Origin: Marinoscillum sp.
GTDB taxonomy: Bacteria; Bacteroidota; Bacteroidia; Cytophagales; Cyclobacteriaceae
Length of the DNA stretch: 45,077 nucleotides
Assembly: GCA_024305105.1 (NCBI GenBank)
Contig: JAMWZA010000030.1
Span: forward strand, 1 to 45,077
Direction: 5' to 3'
Part shown: positions 14,370 through 22,605 of the stretch, piece after piece
Layout: each line of letters begins with the position of its first letter
How positions within the stretch are numbered: position 1 is the stretch's first letter
The notes under the pieces: model-generated
What the model was told of the DNA's origin: nothing
The model's database searches: none
What the model saw: only the letters and a program-made list of their open reading frames with translations
Translations under genes and position numbers: made by a program

Positions 14370-15767
14370 TCAATCAGATTCCGAATTTACACGATCTAAT
14401 TTAGATTTCACCTCCATCATAAACGACTCGTCGAGTTTATACATTCTCATAAATCCAAATGAAATCAATGCCCCTATTCCTGCAATCACGCTGATCATTA
14501 ATCGGATACCTAATAATGACTCCTCGGTTTGCTCCACATTGGGCTCAAAACCGAATCCTGCCAGAATCCAACCGGAAATGGCTCCACCCAGCGTCCAGCC
14601 AAACTTTTGGGACATAGATGACGATGAAAACACCAAACCAGTAGCTCTGCGCCCCGTTTTCCATTCGGAGTAATCAGCAATATCTGCATACATCGACCAC
14701 CCTAATGGCAAAATGATTCCTGCCGTGATTCCAATCAACACATTGAGACCAAAAATCAGAAGAATGGAATCGCCGGGAATGAGGAAAAACAAGAAACTCA
14801 ATGCAGCTGAAATCAGAGCAGCCCAACTGAAAACGGTCTTTTTACCAAATCGTGCAGCCACTGGTTTGGCCAGCAGCACACCGATGATGTTGGTGCCCAA
14901 CCATATGGACATATAGGCTGAAGACAAAGCAGAGGAAGTGGCTTCAAAAGAACTTCCAAATAGTTCAATTGTCTGATCTTTTACATAGTATTTGAAGTAG
15001 AACAGGATGGATCCATCTCTCAACGAGTTGAATATCAAAATAAAAATATTAGCTCCCAACATGATAAACCATGGAGCATTTTTTGAGAGATCCTTCAGGT
15101 CATCTTTCAGAGAGTTCTGTTCTTCCTTAGGAGGAGCCAATCGCTCTCGGGTTCCCGCAAAGGTGAGCATAAAGAGAACTGCAGCCACTACTGCGTACAC
15201 ACCGATAGTCATCTGATAACCCGTAGCTTCATCAGTACCTGCGCTGAAATACTCCACCAGCGAATTGGCAGTAGCCGTCACAAACAACCCTCCTGAAAAG
15301 GCACCGATAAATCGCCAGGAGGCGAGTGAAGTTCGCTCCACGCTATCATTGGACATCACGGCCATCAATGAACCATAAGGAACATTTACCGCTGTGTAAG
15401 CCATCATCATAAGCGTGTAAGTGATGTAGGCATAGATCAACTTCCCATCCGAGGTTAAGTCGGGAGTGGTAAATGTGAGCACTCCGATAATCCCAAACGG
15501 AACTGCCCCGAAAAGCAAGAATGGACGAAATTTTCCCCACCGCGTTTTGGTACGATCAGAAATGATCCCCATCATGGGGTCATTCAACGCATCCCACACA
15601 CGCGTCACCAAAAACATGGTGCCTACAGCCGCAGCAGATATACCAAACACATCGGTGTAGAAAAACAAAAGAAACATGGAAAAGAGCTTCCAAAACATGG
15701 ACGATGCAAAATCGCCAAACCCATAGGAAATCTTTTCTTTGACACTAAGACGTGCTGAGTCGCTCAT
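14370..15767 (-). CDS. GPH-family (MFS) sugar:cation symporter
   Basis: A 465-residue, roughly 12-segment inner-membrane transporter of the glycoside-pentoside-hexuronide group, identified by KISYGFGDFASSMFWKLFSMFLLFFYTDVFGIS at the start and DALNDPMMGIISDRTKTRWGKFRPFLLFG after the second helix. Further helices include LMMMAYTAVNVPYGSLMAVMS. A central charged loop (ERLAPPKEEQNSLKDDLKD) separates the halves. It lies 9 bases after the GH130 gene. In mannan loci this transporter imports mannobiose or mannosyl-glucose into the cytoplasm, where the phosphorylase and epimerase encoded beside it act. The substrate is inferred from the neighbours. Confidence 0.9.
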   Translation of the reverse strand: MSDSARLSVKEKISYGFGDFASSMFWKLFSMFLLFFYTDVFGISAAAVGTMFLVTRVWDALNDPMMGIISDRTKTRWGKFRPFLLFGAVPFGIIGVLTFTTPDLTSDGKLIYAYITYTLMMMAYTAVNVPYGSLMAVMSNDSVERTSLASWRFIGAFSGGLFVTATANSLVEYFSAGTDEATGYQMTIGVYAVVAAVLFMLTFAGTRERLAPPKEEQNSLKDDLKDLSKNAPWFIMLGANIFILIFNSLRDGSILFYFKYYVKDQTIELFGSSFEATSSALSSAYMSIWLGTNIIGVLLAKPVAARFGKKTVFSWAALISAALSFLFFLIPGDSILLIFGLNVLIGITAGIILPLGWSMYADIADYSEWKTGRRATGLVFSSSSMSQKFGWTLGGAISGWILAGFGFEPNVEQTEESLLGIRLMISVIAGIGALISFGFMRMYKLDESFMMEVKSKLDRVNSESD

Positions 15768-15776
15768 AAGCTGATT

Positions 15777-16967
15777 CTATTTTAAATCATTGGCTTTAAG
15801 GAAAGCCAGGTTGCTGTCAATTAACTGATTTCTGGTTTGGACACTCGCATAGGACCGCAAGCCGTCCTCCGGTGTGTTCTGGCAATAGTCTAACAACTTG
15901 TCGATAGTGGTCGTCGCCACATGTAAGCGTGTATCCGAAGAGGCGTAGTAGATATAGACCTCTCCATTTTCTTTGGCAATCCAGCCATTGGTAAACAAAA
16001 CGTTGGACACATCCCCAACACGCTCTTCCCCCTGAGGCCCCATGAAATGTCCCGCTGGTCGGTGAATCACTCTGGTCGGATCTTCCAATGCCGTCATGAA
16101 CATATACAAGGTATAGCGCAAGCCTGCTGCCGTATTTCTAACGCCGTGGGCAAGATGTAACCAACCCGCTTCTGTTTTTATTGGAGCCGGCCCCTGACCA
16201 TTTTTTACTTCTTTGATGGTGTGATAGACTTTCGGGTCGATGATCTGCTCGTTAGTAACAACTGCTTTCTCCATGTTGTCTACCAAGGCCCAACCAATCC
16301 CTCCACCTTTTCCGGCATCAATGAATCCATCTTGCGGTCTGGTATATAGCGCATATTTTCCACCAACAAACTCGGGGTGCAACACCACATTTCTTTGTTG
16401 GCTTCCTCCAGAATCCAAATCAGCCAGTCGTTCCCACTTGACCAGATCCTTAGTTCTGGCGATTCCACATTTGGCGGTAGCCGCCGACTGATCCGACTCA
16501 GATGCGGAGTGATCTCGTCGCTCTGTGCAGAACAACCCATAAATCCAACCGTCCTCATGTCGTGTCAATCGCATGTCATAGACGTTAGTGTCTGGCTCGT
16601 CAGTTTCTGGAAGCGTAATCGGGTGGTCCCAAAAACGGAAATTATCGATTCCGTTATCGCTCTCAGCTACCGCAAAAAATGACTTCCGGTCATCGCCCTC
16701 TACCCGCACAACCAGACAATACTGATCATTGAACGCTATAGCCCCTGAGTTAAATGCTGCATTCATTCCCTGACGCTCCATTAAATGCGGGTTGGTCTCA
16801 GGGTTAAGGTCGTATCTCCAGATCACTGGCGTGTGTTCTGCAGTGAGAATCGGATATTTATATCGCTGATACACTCCTGTGGTCTCAGCTATTGGTTCGT
16901 TTTTTCTACTTAAGAATTGCTCATGCTCCGTGAGCAAGGCTCTTACTTTGTCTAATGATTGACTCAT
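15777..16967 (-). CDS. GH130 4-O-beta-D-mannosyl-D-glucose phosphorylase
   Basis: A 396-residue cytoplasmic five-blade propeller phosphorylase with no signal peptide. D131 in VYDMRLT falls at the same position as the catalytic Asp reported for the B. fragilis enzyme, and the length matches GH130 subfamily 1. Further family features are [28 protein letters not shown] and [10 protein letters not shown]. It cleaves mannosyl-glucose with phosphate into alpha-mannose-1-phosphate and glucose. It is the first gene of the intracellular mannan operon (phosphorylase, symporter, esterase, epimerase), so a promoter is expected in the upstream 16968-17160 region, but none could be fixed. The presence of the epimerase supports mannosylglucose rather than mannan-oligosaccharide specificity. 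Confidence 0.9.
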   Translation of the reverse strand: MSQSLDKVRALLTEHEQFLSRKNEPIAETTGVYQRYKYPILTAEHTPVIWRYDLNPETNPHLMERQGMNAAFNSGAIAFNDQYCLVVRVEGDDRKSFFAVAESDNGIDNFRFWDHPITLPETDEPDTNVYDMRLTRHEDGWIYGLFCTERRDHSASESDQSAATAKCGIARTKDLVKWERLADLDSGGSQQRNVVLHPEFVGGKYALYTRPQDGFIDAGKGGGIGWALVDNMEKAVVTNEQIIDPKVYHTIKEVKNGQGPAPIKTEAGWLHLAHGVRNTAAGLRYTLYMFMTALEDPTRVIHRPAGHFMGPQGEERVGDVSNVLFTNGWIAKENGEVYIYYASSDTRLHVATTTIDKLLDYCQNTPEDGLRSYASVQTRNQLIDSNLAFLKANDLK

Positions 16968-17164
16968 TGGTTATATGAAATTGAAAATTAATCTCTTTAT
17001 TATTTCAGTAATGAATTTGACTCTTTTTTAATATCTCTCTAAATCGATAGTCATTTTAAGCCCTTATTTTGACGAATTGATCCTTTTTGCCGATCATTCG
17101 TATACCCTGAAAATGACAAATAATACTTCATCGATGGTGCTGTGAACTTCATATCAACAGCGAC

Positions 17165-17336
17165 TTACTCCTGATCGCAAGTGTTTTCATATTGCTCATG
17201 GACAACTGGCTCTGACTCTGCTTTTACGTACTGACACACCTCGGCCGAAAAGCTTCCTTTCTGATTGAACCAGGGAGTCGCCACAGCTTTGCAACACGGT
17301 GCCACCAAGAATTATTAATGCATGTATGGTTTTCAT
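17165..17336 (-). pseudogene. Probable decayed small lipoprotein gene
   Basis: Minus-strand ATG at 17336 opens a clear lipoprotein signal (MKTIHALIILGGTVLQSCGD, lipobox LQSC) that then runs into unusual Arg/Ser-rich residues and stops at 17196 after 46 codons. One frame over, a sensible sequence (ATPWFNQKGSFSAEVCQYV..., then ESEPVVHEQYENTCDQE) continues to a stop at 17165. A single frameshift near the lipobox would join them into a lipoprotein of about 55-60 residues. It may be a broken gene, a sequencing error, or chance. It lies inside the 520-base gap upstream of the GH130 gene, which otherwise holds only the palindromic repeat at 17381-17475. Confidence 0.4.
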
Positions 17337-17380
17337 GACGTGATTATTATATCTCTATTCTGAGTATTTCATAATTGATA

Positions 17381-17475
17381 TCATTTCGATTCCGATAGCT
17401 ATCGAGGAAAGAAATCCTTCTCAAAAAATTTAACCACCTAAAGATCAAGGTAGATTCCTCCTGAGGTTGAAATGA
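17381..17475. repeat. Dispersed palindromic repeat with TCATTTCGA/TTGAAATGA ends
   Basis: A 95-bp element begins TCATTTCGATTCCGATAG and ends GAGGTTGAAATGA, giving imperfect inverted ends. Inside the left end is the perfect 12-bp palindrome CGATAGCTATCG (17393-17404), and both sides contain GAGGAA/ATCC-type arms (AGGAAAGAAATCC, GGTAGATTCCTCC). This form resembles non-autonomous repeats scattered through Cytophagales genomes, from my recollection rather than a search. It sits just downstream of the GH26 stop at 17488 and may also act as a 3' RNA structure. Confidence 0.55.
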
Positions 17476-17487
17476 CAAATCTCGGAA

Positions 17488-18444
17488 CTACCACCCCGGC
17501 ATTTCGTCCCTACTGATGATTCGAGGGTTGTTGTAAGTATCTTTAATTTGTTGCACTGTATTGTACTCCTTGACCAACTCTGCCCAGGGCATGAAGAAGG
17601 TCCACCTTGGCTGCTCTTTAAGCACTTTGGCTGAAGGCATTCTCATGCATTCCCCTATGGCCATTGGCTTATCCCCAACAATAGGAAGAATATAATCATA
17701 CCAGGACTTATCATAGCCGCCATCATAAATGTCAAAAGCAAAAACATCCCAGAAGTCAGATCCAGGGTTGTATTCTGAAAAATCGCGGCTCAGGTCCTGC
17801 ATATCCCAAACCCAGATCAGGTTGGTCAGTCCTTTTTCATTCTCAAAGTAGTCATGTGTCTGTCGATAAAGCTCAGCAGTGCCATTAGTACCTTTTCGAC
17901 CAGCCCACCAAAAGAGTCCCTGATTCATCTCATGAAATGGCCGGAACAAAACCACTACCTCTTTGTCTTCCAGATACTGAAGATACACAGCCACATCATC
18001 CATGCGCTTTTTCCAAATAGTGTTGAGCTCAGTTCCTTTGGTAATCAACTCTTCCCATTGCTGGTCATCCAGCTGTGCATTCAGCAATCCCGGATCCCAA
18101 CCACACGGCTCTCCCATATCTGGTGGACATCCATGCCACATCAGGTTGATGAGGGCGCCACTATTCCATTGGCTTTCGGCCTCCTTTATCATCTTCCAAC
18201 GATTGTCGATATTCTCCTGTTGAAAGAGAAAATCACCACTCCAAAGGCCAGGATATTTGCCTGTTGTCTCTTTGATGTAGTTAGTCCACTTGGCTGGCTC
18301 AGCGTTGGGTTCTTTATTATGCTGTCCAGCAATAATTTTCTGACCAGAGATGCTATAAAGGTAATCCAGCACTTGCTGTTTATTCTGTGCTTGTACCAGC
18401 ACGACCCCAAGTATCAAAAGTATTATCAATAGTTGTTTTTTCAT
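17488..18444 (-). CDS. GH26 endo-beta-1,4-mannanase, secreted
   Basis: A 318-residue enzyme with a signal peptide (MKKQLLIILLILGVVLVQAQ) and a single GH26 TIM barrel. Acid/base E172 lies in RPFHEMNQ, preceded by the usual Arg-Pro-x-His pattern, and nucleophile E265 in MAIGEC. Supporting family features are the substrate-site WHGCPPDMG region and NLIWVWDMQDL. There is no lipobox and no sorting domain, so it is probably periplasmic and acts on imported manno-oligosaccharides, releasing mannobiose for the symporter. It is closely related to the catalytic part of the neighbouring 574-residue enzyme (same H-E-M-N-Q, WW-G-R and DEMPGW end), which suggests local duplication. A palindromic element separates the two. 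Confidence 0.9.
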   Translation of the reverse strand: MKKQLLIILLILGVVLVQAQNKQQVLDYLYSISGQKIIAGQHNKEPNAEPAKWTNYIKETTGKYPGLWSGDFLFQQENIDNRWKMIKEAESQWNSGALINLMWHGCPPDMGEPCGWDPGLLNAQLDDQQWEELITKGTELNTIWKKRMDDVAVYLQYLEDKEVVVLFRPFHEMNQGLFWWAGRKGTNGTAELYRQTHDYFENEKGLTNLIWVWDMQDLSRDFSEYNPGSDFWDVFAFDIYDGGYDKSWYDYILPIVGDKPMAIGECMRMPSAKVLKEQPRWTFFMPWAELVKEYNTVQQIKDTYNNPRIISRDEMPGW

Positions 18445-18466
18445 TTGGTAATGAGTTTTTGGTCAA

Positions 18467-18588
18467 TACAAAAACTGCCCTTACAATACAATGGATTACT
18501 GCATTAGGAATCAGCTTCCTATTGCTTCATTCCTGTTAAGGAAATGAGATAGATATCTCCACTCCGTTGCGATATGACAGTTTTTGTA
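18467..18588. repeat. Palindrome-ended element between two GH26 genes
   Basis: TACAAAAACTG at 18467-18477 and CAGTTTTTGTA at 18578-18588 form a perfect 11-bp terminal inverted repeat around 100 bp that has no reading frame but contains GATAGATATCTCC-type internal symmetry. The element fills most of the 156-base gap between the two GH26 genes. It could be a small non-autonomous mobile element or a large RNA stem-loop. No target-site duplication was identified. Confidence 0.5.
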
Positions 18589-18600
18589 GTTCTATTTCTG

Positions 18601-20301
18601 TTATTCTTTGATCAGTTTACCTGAAGCTGAATTTCGTCCGCACTGAAACTGGTAGTAGTAAGTCCCTTTTGAAACATTATCCCCTGAATCATTTACTCCG
18701 GTCCAAACGACCTCTTTCTGATCATTCAAGTCATCCACATTCAAGATGTAAATCACACTTCCAGACACATCAAATATTCGTACTAAAAATTCAGCTTCAC
18801 CGTTCCAGTCGACTGGAATACTCACACTCTTAGTAAATGGATTGGGGTAAGCATTGGAAGCTTCAGTCAGGACATTCTCATCTATTGATTCTACTACTCT
18901 TGATCCTCCTGCAGGTGTTATCGCCCACCAGTTAAGATTGAATCCTCCCGAAGTGGCCTTGATGCCAAATGATTGTATGCCAGCATTGAGGTAAACCGTC
19001 TGGTATATGGTCGTCCAGGTTTGCCATCCACCAGTAGCAGGTACGTTAGCAGAACCATAGACAGGACCTCCACCAGCTTGTTCTAGTTGGATGGTGCCTC
19101 CGCCACTTTGACTCGCCACTCTGTACGCAATGCTGTAATTGCCACTAGAGGGAATACTGATGTCATTGTAGGTCAACCAATCTCCTGAGTCGATCCAGCC
19201 AACATTGAGGTTTCCACCGTTGGGATCGCTGGTCGTTTCTGTCTGGATGCCGCTCATGTTGTTATAGTCTTCGGCCTGGATGTATTGTGTACCTCCACCA
19301 TTTTGCCAGGTTCCTGTACCGTTCCAACCTGGCATTTCATCAAGTACCTGTACCCTGCCAGACCAATAGATGTCCTGAATTTTCTGATTCGAATTGCCAG
19401 AGAAAACGAGCTCAGACCACCCCATAAAAAATGTCCATAGTGATTGTTGATTCAAAAGATTGACTGCAGGCAAATCTTCGCACTCACCTATACCTATGGG
19501 CTTTCCATTCGCTTTATTGACCATCGCATTGTACTTGGTAGACGTATAGCCATTTCCATCAGACCAATACATATCCATGGTGAGCACATCCCAATAACTG
19601 GATCCCGGATCGTAGTTATTCAGGTCGCTGGTGAAGGAGCTAAAGTCCTGCAAATTCCAAACCCAAATCAGGTTAGAAAGTCCCTTTTCATAGGTAAAGT
19701 AGTCATGTGTCAGACGATAAAGAGCAGCCGTTCCTCCTGACCCTGGTCTTCCACCCCACCAAAACATTCCTTGATTCATCTCATGAAGAGGTCGAAAAAA
19801 CACTTCCACTCCAGCATCTTCCAACTGCTGTAAGAAGGTGGCAACCTCATCCATCATAGCCTTCCAATTGTTATTGATAGTTGTTCCATTCGTCAGGAGA
19901 TTATTCCACTGGGTATTGTTGAGGTAGCTTTTGACATCTCCTGAACCAGAGTCCCAATTGCAGGATTCGCCACTTACAGGATTGCAGGCATGCCACATCA
20001 GGTTGATCATGGCACCGTTATTCCATTCATTAATCACTTGATTGATCATGGCCTGACGGTCATCTATCTCATTGTATTCAAACATAAAGTCTGAGCTGTA
20101 TAGCCCAGGCCAATCACCTGTTACACTGTTAAACTGTTGACTGTATTGGTTGGGGTTACCAATTGGTTGTCGATTGTGTATACCTCCTATGGTATTGTTG
20201 CCCTGAATGCTATACAAGTAATTGAGCGACTCATAAGGAGTCTGTGAGTAACTGCATACTGCAAGCAGCATCAGCACGCTCATCATTTTTAAAGTTTTCA
20301 T
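18601..20301 (-). CDS. GH26 mannanase with CBM6-like module and T9SS sorting domain
   Basis: The modular enzyme has about 566 residues from the ATG at 20301 (MKTLKMMSVLML..., a proper signal peptide); the frame also has an ATG at 20325. The GH26 barrel spans about 25-335, with acid/base Glu in RPLHEMNQ (near 180) and nucleophile in IGIGECEDLP (near 280). A CBM6-like beta-sandwich follows (TQYIQAEDYNN..., VGWIDSGDWLTY, FNLNWWAI; about 347-468). The C-terminus (NAYPNPFTKSVSIPV..., GTYYYQFQ, SGKLIKE) is a type A T9SS sorting domain, so the enzyme should be secreted across the outer membrane and anchored or released. It would be the first attack enzyme on insoluble mannan. It lies downstream of the lipoprotein GH26 in the same direction. 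Confidence 0.9.
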   Translation of the reverse strand: MKTLKMMSVLMLLAVCSYSQTPYESLNYLYSIQGNNTIGGIHNRQPIGNPNQYSQQFNSVTGDWPGLYSSDFMFEYNEIDDRQAMINQVINEWNNGAMINLMWHACNPVSGESCNWDSGSGDVKSYLNNTQWNNLLTNGTTINNNWKAMMDEVATFLQQLEDAGVEVFFRPLHEMNQGMFWWGGRPGSGGTAALYRLTHDYFTYEKGLSNLIWVWNLQDFSSFTSDLNNYDPGSSYWDVLTMDMYWSDGNGYTSTKYNAMVNKANGKPIGIGECEDLPAVNLLNQQSLWTFFMGWSELVFSGNSNQKIQDIYWSGRVQVLDEMPGWNGTGTWQNGGGTQYIQAEDYNNMSGIQTETTSDPNGGNLNVGWIDSGDWLTYNDISIPSSGNYSIAYRVASQSGGGTIQLEQAGGGPVYGSANVPATGGWQTWTTIYQTVYLNAGIQSFGIKATSGGFNLNWWAITPAGGSRVVESIDENVLTEASNAYPNPFTKSVSIPVDWNGEAEFLVRIFDVSGSVIYILNVDDLNDQKEVVWTGVNDSGDNVSKGTYYYQFQCGRNSASGKLIKE

Positions 20302-20361
20302 CGTGTAATTGGTTTTTGTGATCATTAAATCAGATTCAGTAGTCCTCTCATTCCGGTCTGA

Positions 20362-21546
20362 TTAGTTCACTGTTACACCTGTTGCCATTGAATACATATC
20401 CGGCAGATCCTGACTGAATATGGTAAATGAACTCTCATAAAAGTCCACGAAATCAGCTGCGGAAGCATGTCCGGCCCATGGGCCATAATAGTGGATACCT
20501 TCATGCTGAGGGTCGTATTTATTCCTCCACATAACCACCATGCTGATGTCTTTACCAATAATCGGAGTGAGTATCTCTTGCGTCCAGTATTTGGCATATT
20601 CCTGTCCATTATTATCTCTCACACCTTCGATTCCGGTCTCTGTCACTCCACAAGGTTTGAGTTTTTCCTTGGAAAGTGTAGCTAGATTCTTCACATTGGC
20701 CGCCAGTGCGTCTGTGTTGGTACCATGATAGCTATCCATGCCTATAAAGTCTACATAGTCATCTCCAGGCCATCGATACAATAGCCTCTGTGATGAAGCT
20801 ACCCCATCTAATTGTGGCGAGATAGCAAAAATTAAATTGTGTACACTTTTATCCTGTGTTAGGTAGTCTACCGTAAACCGCCAGAAGCTGATGAATTCAT
20901 CTTGAGTTGTACATTGACTGCCCCACCAGGACCAACTTTGCGTGTGTTCGTGGTAGGGTCTGAAGATGATCGGAATCAATTGTCCATTCGCATCTTTCAG
21001 GTTATTGACAAAATGAGCCAGTCGATCCAACCATTCCTTGTATTTGATATTGGTCTCACTACCTTCAGTTAGTATTTCCCTCACTACGGTCACATTGGAG
21101 TTATCCCAGGAATCACCACCGGTAAGGGGATTGTTTAAGTGCGCACATGCTGTAATCACTTCTCCACGTGCTCTGGCTTCCAAAATAGTCCGTCTTCGGT
21201 CATCATTGAGATCAGTCGTCTCGTGACGGTCATCCATGATTTCCGCAAAATCTACACTAAACACTGCAGGATAATCGCCACAAACTTCTTTGGTATCTGA
21301 CCTACCAGCTTCCGCATACCACTCTCGTCCATAGATGAGATCATCGTGATGACCAAACATGAATCCTTCTGACTGCAGTCTCCATAAGTTGGAGTACAAA
21401 GCTTTGGTGGTCTCTGTTGCATTTGGATCAGCTAATGTTAGCGTGACTTCTTCATTTTCAGGTTCCTTTTGCGGTATCTCCGGCTCATCTATCGGTGAAC
21501 AAGACAACACAATGGCCCAGATAGCAAATAGTTTTAAATACTTCAT
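20362..21546 (-). CDS. GH26 mannanase lipoprotein, cell-surface type
   Basis: About 394 residues from the ATG at 21546 (the frame reaches 21555). Lipobox VLSC (C19 of the longer frame) is followed by an acidic stretch (PIDEPEIPQKEPENEE), compatible with surface export of Bacteroidota lipoproteins. The GH26 barrel carries acid/base E203 in RPYHEHTQ and nucleophile E306 in GVTETGIEG. Further motifs are FGHHDDLIYG, the substrate-binding WSWWG and ISPQLDGV. It belongs to a different GH26 branch from the other two enzymes (HEHTQ instead of HEMNQ, AHLNNP), close to surface or exo-acting mannanases of Bacteroides mannan loci. It is the first enzyme after the SusCD-binding-protein block, beyond a strong stem-loop. 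Confidence 0.9.
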   Translation of the reverse strand: MKYLKLFAIWAIVLSCSPIDEPEIPQKEPENEEVTLTLADPNATETTKALYSNLWRLQSEGFMFGHHDDLIYGREWYAEAGRSDTKEVCGDYPAVFSVDFAEIMDDRHETTDLNDDRRRTILEARARGEVITACAHLNNPLTGGDSWDNSNVTVVREILTEGSETNIKYKEWLDRLAHFVNNLKDANGQLIPIIFRPYHEHTQSWSWWGSQCTTQDEFISFWRFTVDYLTQDKSVHNLIFAISPQLDGVASSQRLLYRWPGDDYVDFIGMDSYHGTNTDALAANVKNLATLSKEKLKPCGVTETGIEGVRDNNGQEYAKYWTQEILTPIIGKDISMVVMWRNKYDPQHEGIHYYGPWAGHASAADFVDFYESSFTIFSQDLPDMYSMATGVTVN

Positions 21547-21588
21547 TTGTAACATTTTGTTTGAACTTGGTGGATTTCAAACCGTCTA

Positions 21589-21612
21589 CCTCCCACCCAA
21601 ACAGGTGGGAGG
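21589..21612 (-). other. Stem-loop between SusCD block and first enzyme gene (mannan locus)
   Basis: CCTCCCACC at 21589-21597 and GGTGGGAGG at 21604-21612 form a perfect 9-bp stem with a 6-base loop, 30 bases after the binding-protein gene stop at 21643. There is no U-tract on the minus strand, so it is more likely an RNA stabiliser or processing element that lowers downstream gene output than a full terminator. Confidence 0.6.
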
Positions 21613-21642
21613 TGAAACGATTCTACGTATGAAGAAGTACGT

Positions 21643-22584
21643 TTATTTTTTTACCAGATCGATCCAGTATGTTCTAGGCTTTTTGACAAACTTGTCATAA
21701 TCTGAATAGATATTATCCCAGTCATCTGTTCCGTTCAATTGAAACTGAAAAGCTTGATTTTCCACTGTTTTAGTTTGGTCAAAACCCAAATCAACCGTAG
21801 TGGCTGACTCTACAAACACACCGCTAGTTGTCGATCCGTCTGCAAAAGTGAATGTGACCATCCCTGTCGCATAGTTACGCTCCCATTGACCTTCACCAGC
21901 AGGTATTTTCCGATAAAAACCATTGACATCAGTTGATGGATCCAGCACATATTGGAAATCGGCATATGCACCATCAGGTCCGGCATTGTTGGTAATGGTA
22001 CCGTAGCTGTTTCCTTGATCAGTGAATCCTCCCAGTTCTAAGGTGATGGTATTATCCAACTCTGCGGCAGGGCCTCCATTTTCGGGCCACACCCAAGGCT
22101 TATCGGTCATTGCCAATACTGCTCCACCTCCATACTCAGGCCCAGTCCCACCCCAAACAATCAGGTTCGAAACGGCATAAGTACCCAAAATGGTCTCAGT
22201 AAATGGTTCGGCAATCACGGTGTATTCTCTTGAAATTCCAGTCGGAGAAGTCACTGTTATAGTCGCACTACTTGATTCATTCTCAAAATTTAGGGCATCG
22301 CCCACATCTACTGTAGCAGATGCGTCATAAGACAGCACCAAAGTGCTCAATTCGATGTTGGTAAAATCTGAAACGGCATCCGTGTTGATACCAACCATAA
22401 TGGTGCCTGTAGCATCTCCATCTCTAACAATTTCTGCGGCACCTACTTGATTCTGAAACTTAATACAGAGGATGCTTCGTTCGTTGTTCCAGTTACCTTC
22501 TTCAAACTCCTTGAATGGATCTTTGACACAAGAAAACTGAGTTACTACTGCGAGTAGTAAGAATATTTTAAGTGTAATTTTCAT
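21643..22584 (-). CDS. Surface glycan-binding lipoprotein (SusE-position)
   Basis: A 313-residue lipoprotein (lipobox QFSC near residue 19). The first half (about 40-130) is an Ig-like or DUF5018-like domain (IVRDGDATGTIMVGI..., SDFTNIELSTLVLSYDASATV, ATITVTSPTGISREYTVIAEP). The second half (about 135-313) is a beta-rich domain with Trp clusters (NLIVWGGTGPEYGGG, DKPWVWPENGGPAAE), which are typical sugar-binding residues. The position immediately after SusD and the signal peptide indicate a surface glycan-binding protein that feeds mannan chains to SusCD. No catalytic motif is present. It is translated from the same transcript, 21 bases after SusD. Confidence 0.75.
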   Translation of the reverse strand: MKITLKIFLLLAVVTQFSCVKDPFKEFEEGNWNNERSILCIKFQNQVGAAEIVRDGDATGTIMVGINTDAVSDFTNIELSTLVLSYDASATVDVGDALNFENESSSATITVTSPTGISREYTVIAEPFTETILGTYAVSNLIVWGGTGPEYGGGAVLAMTDKPWVWPENGGPAAELDNTITLELGGFTDQGNSYGTITNNAGPDGAYADFQYVLDPSTDVNGFYRKIPAGEGQWERNYATGMVTFTFADGSTTSGVFVESATTVDLGFDQTKTVENQAFQFQLNGTDDWDNIYSDYDKFVKKPRTYWIDLVKK

Positions 22585-22605
22585 GTCTTCGTCTTTTTGG
22601 GTGAA

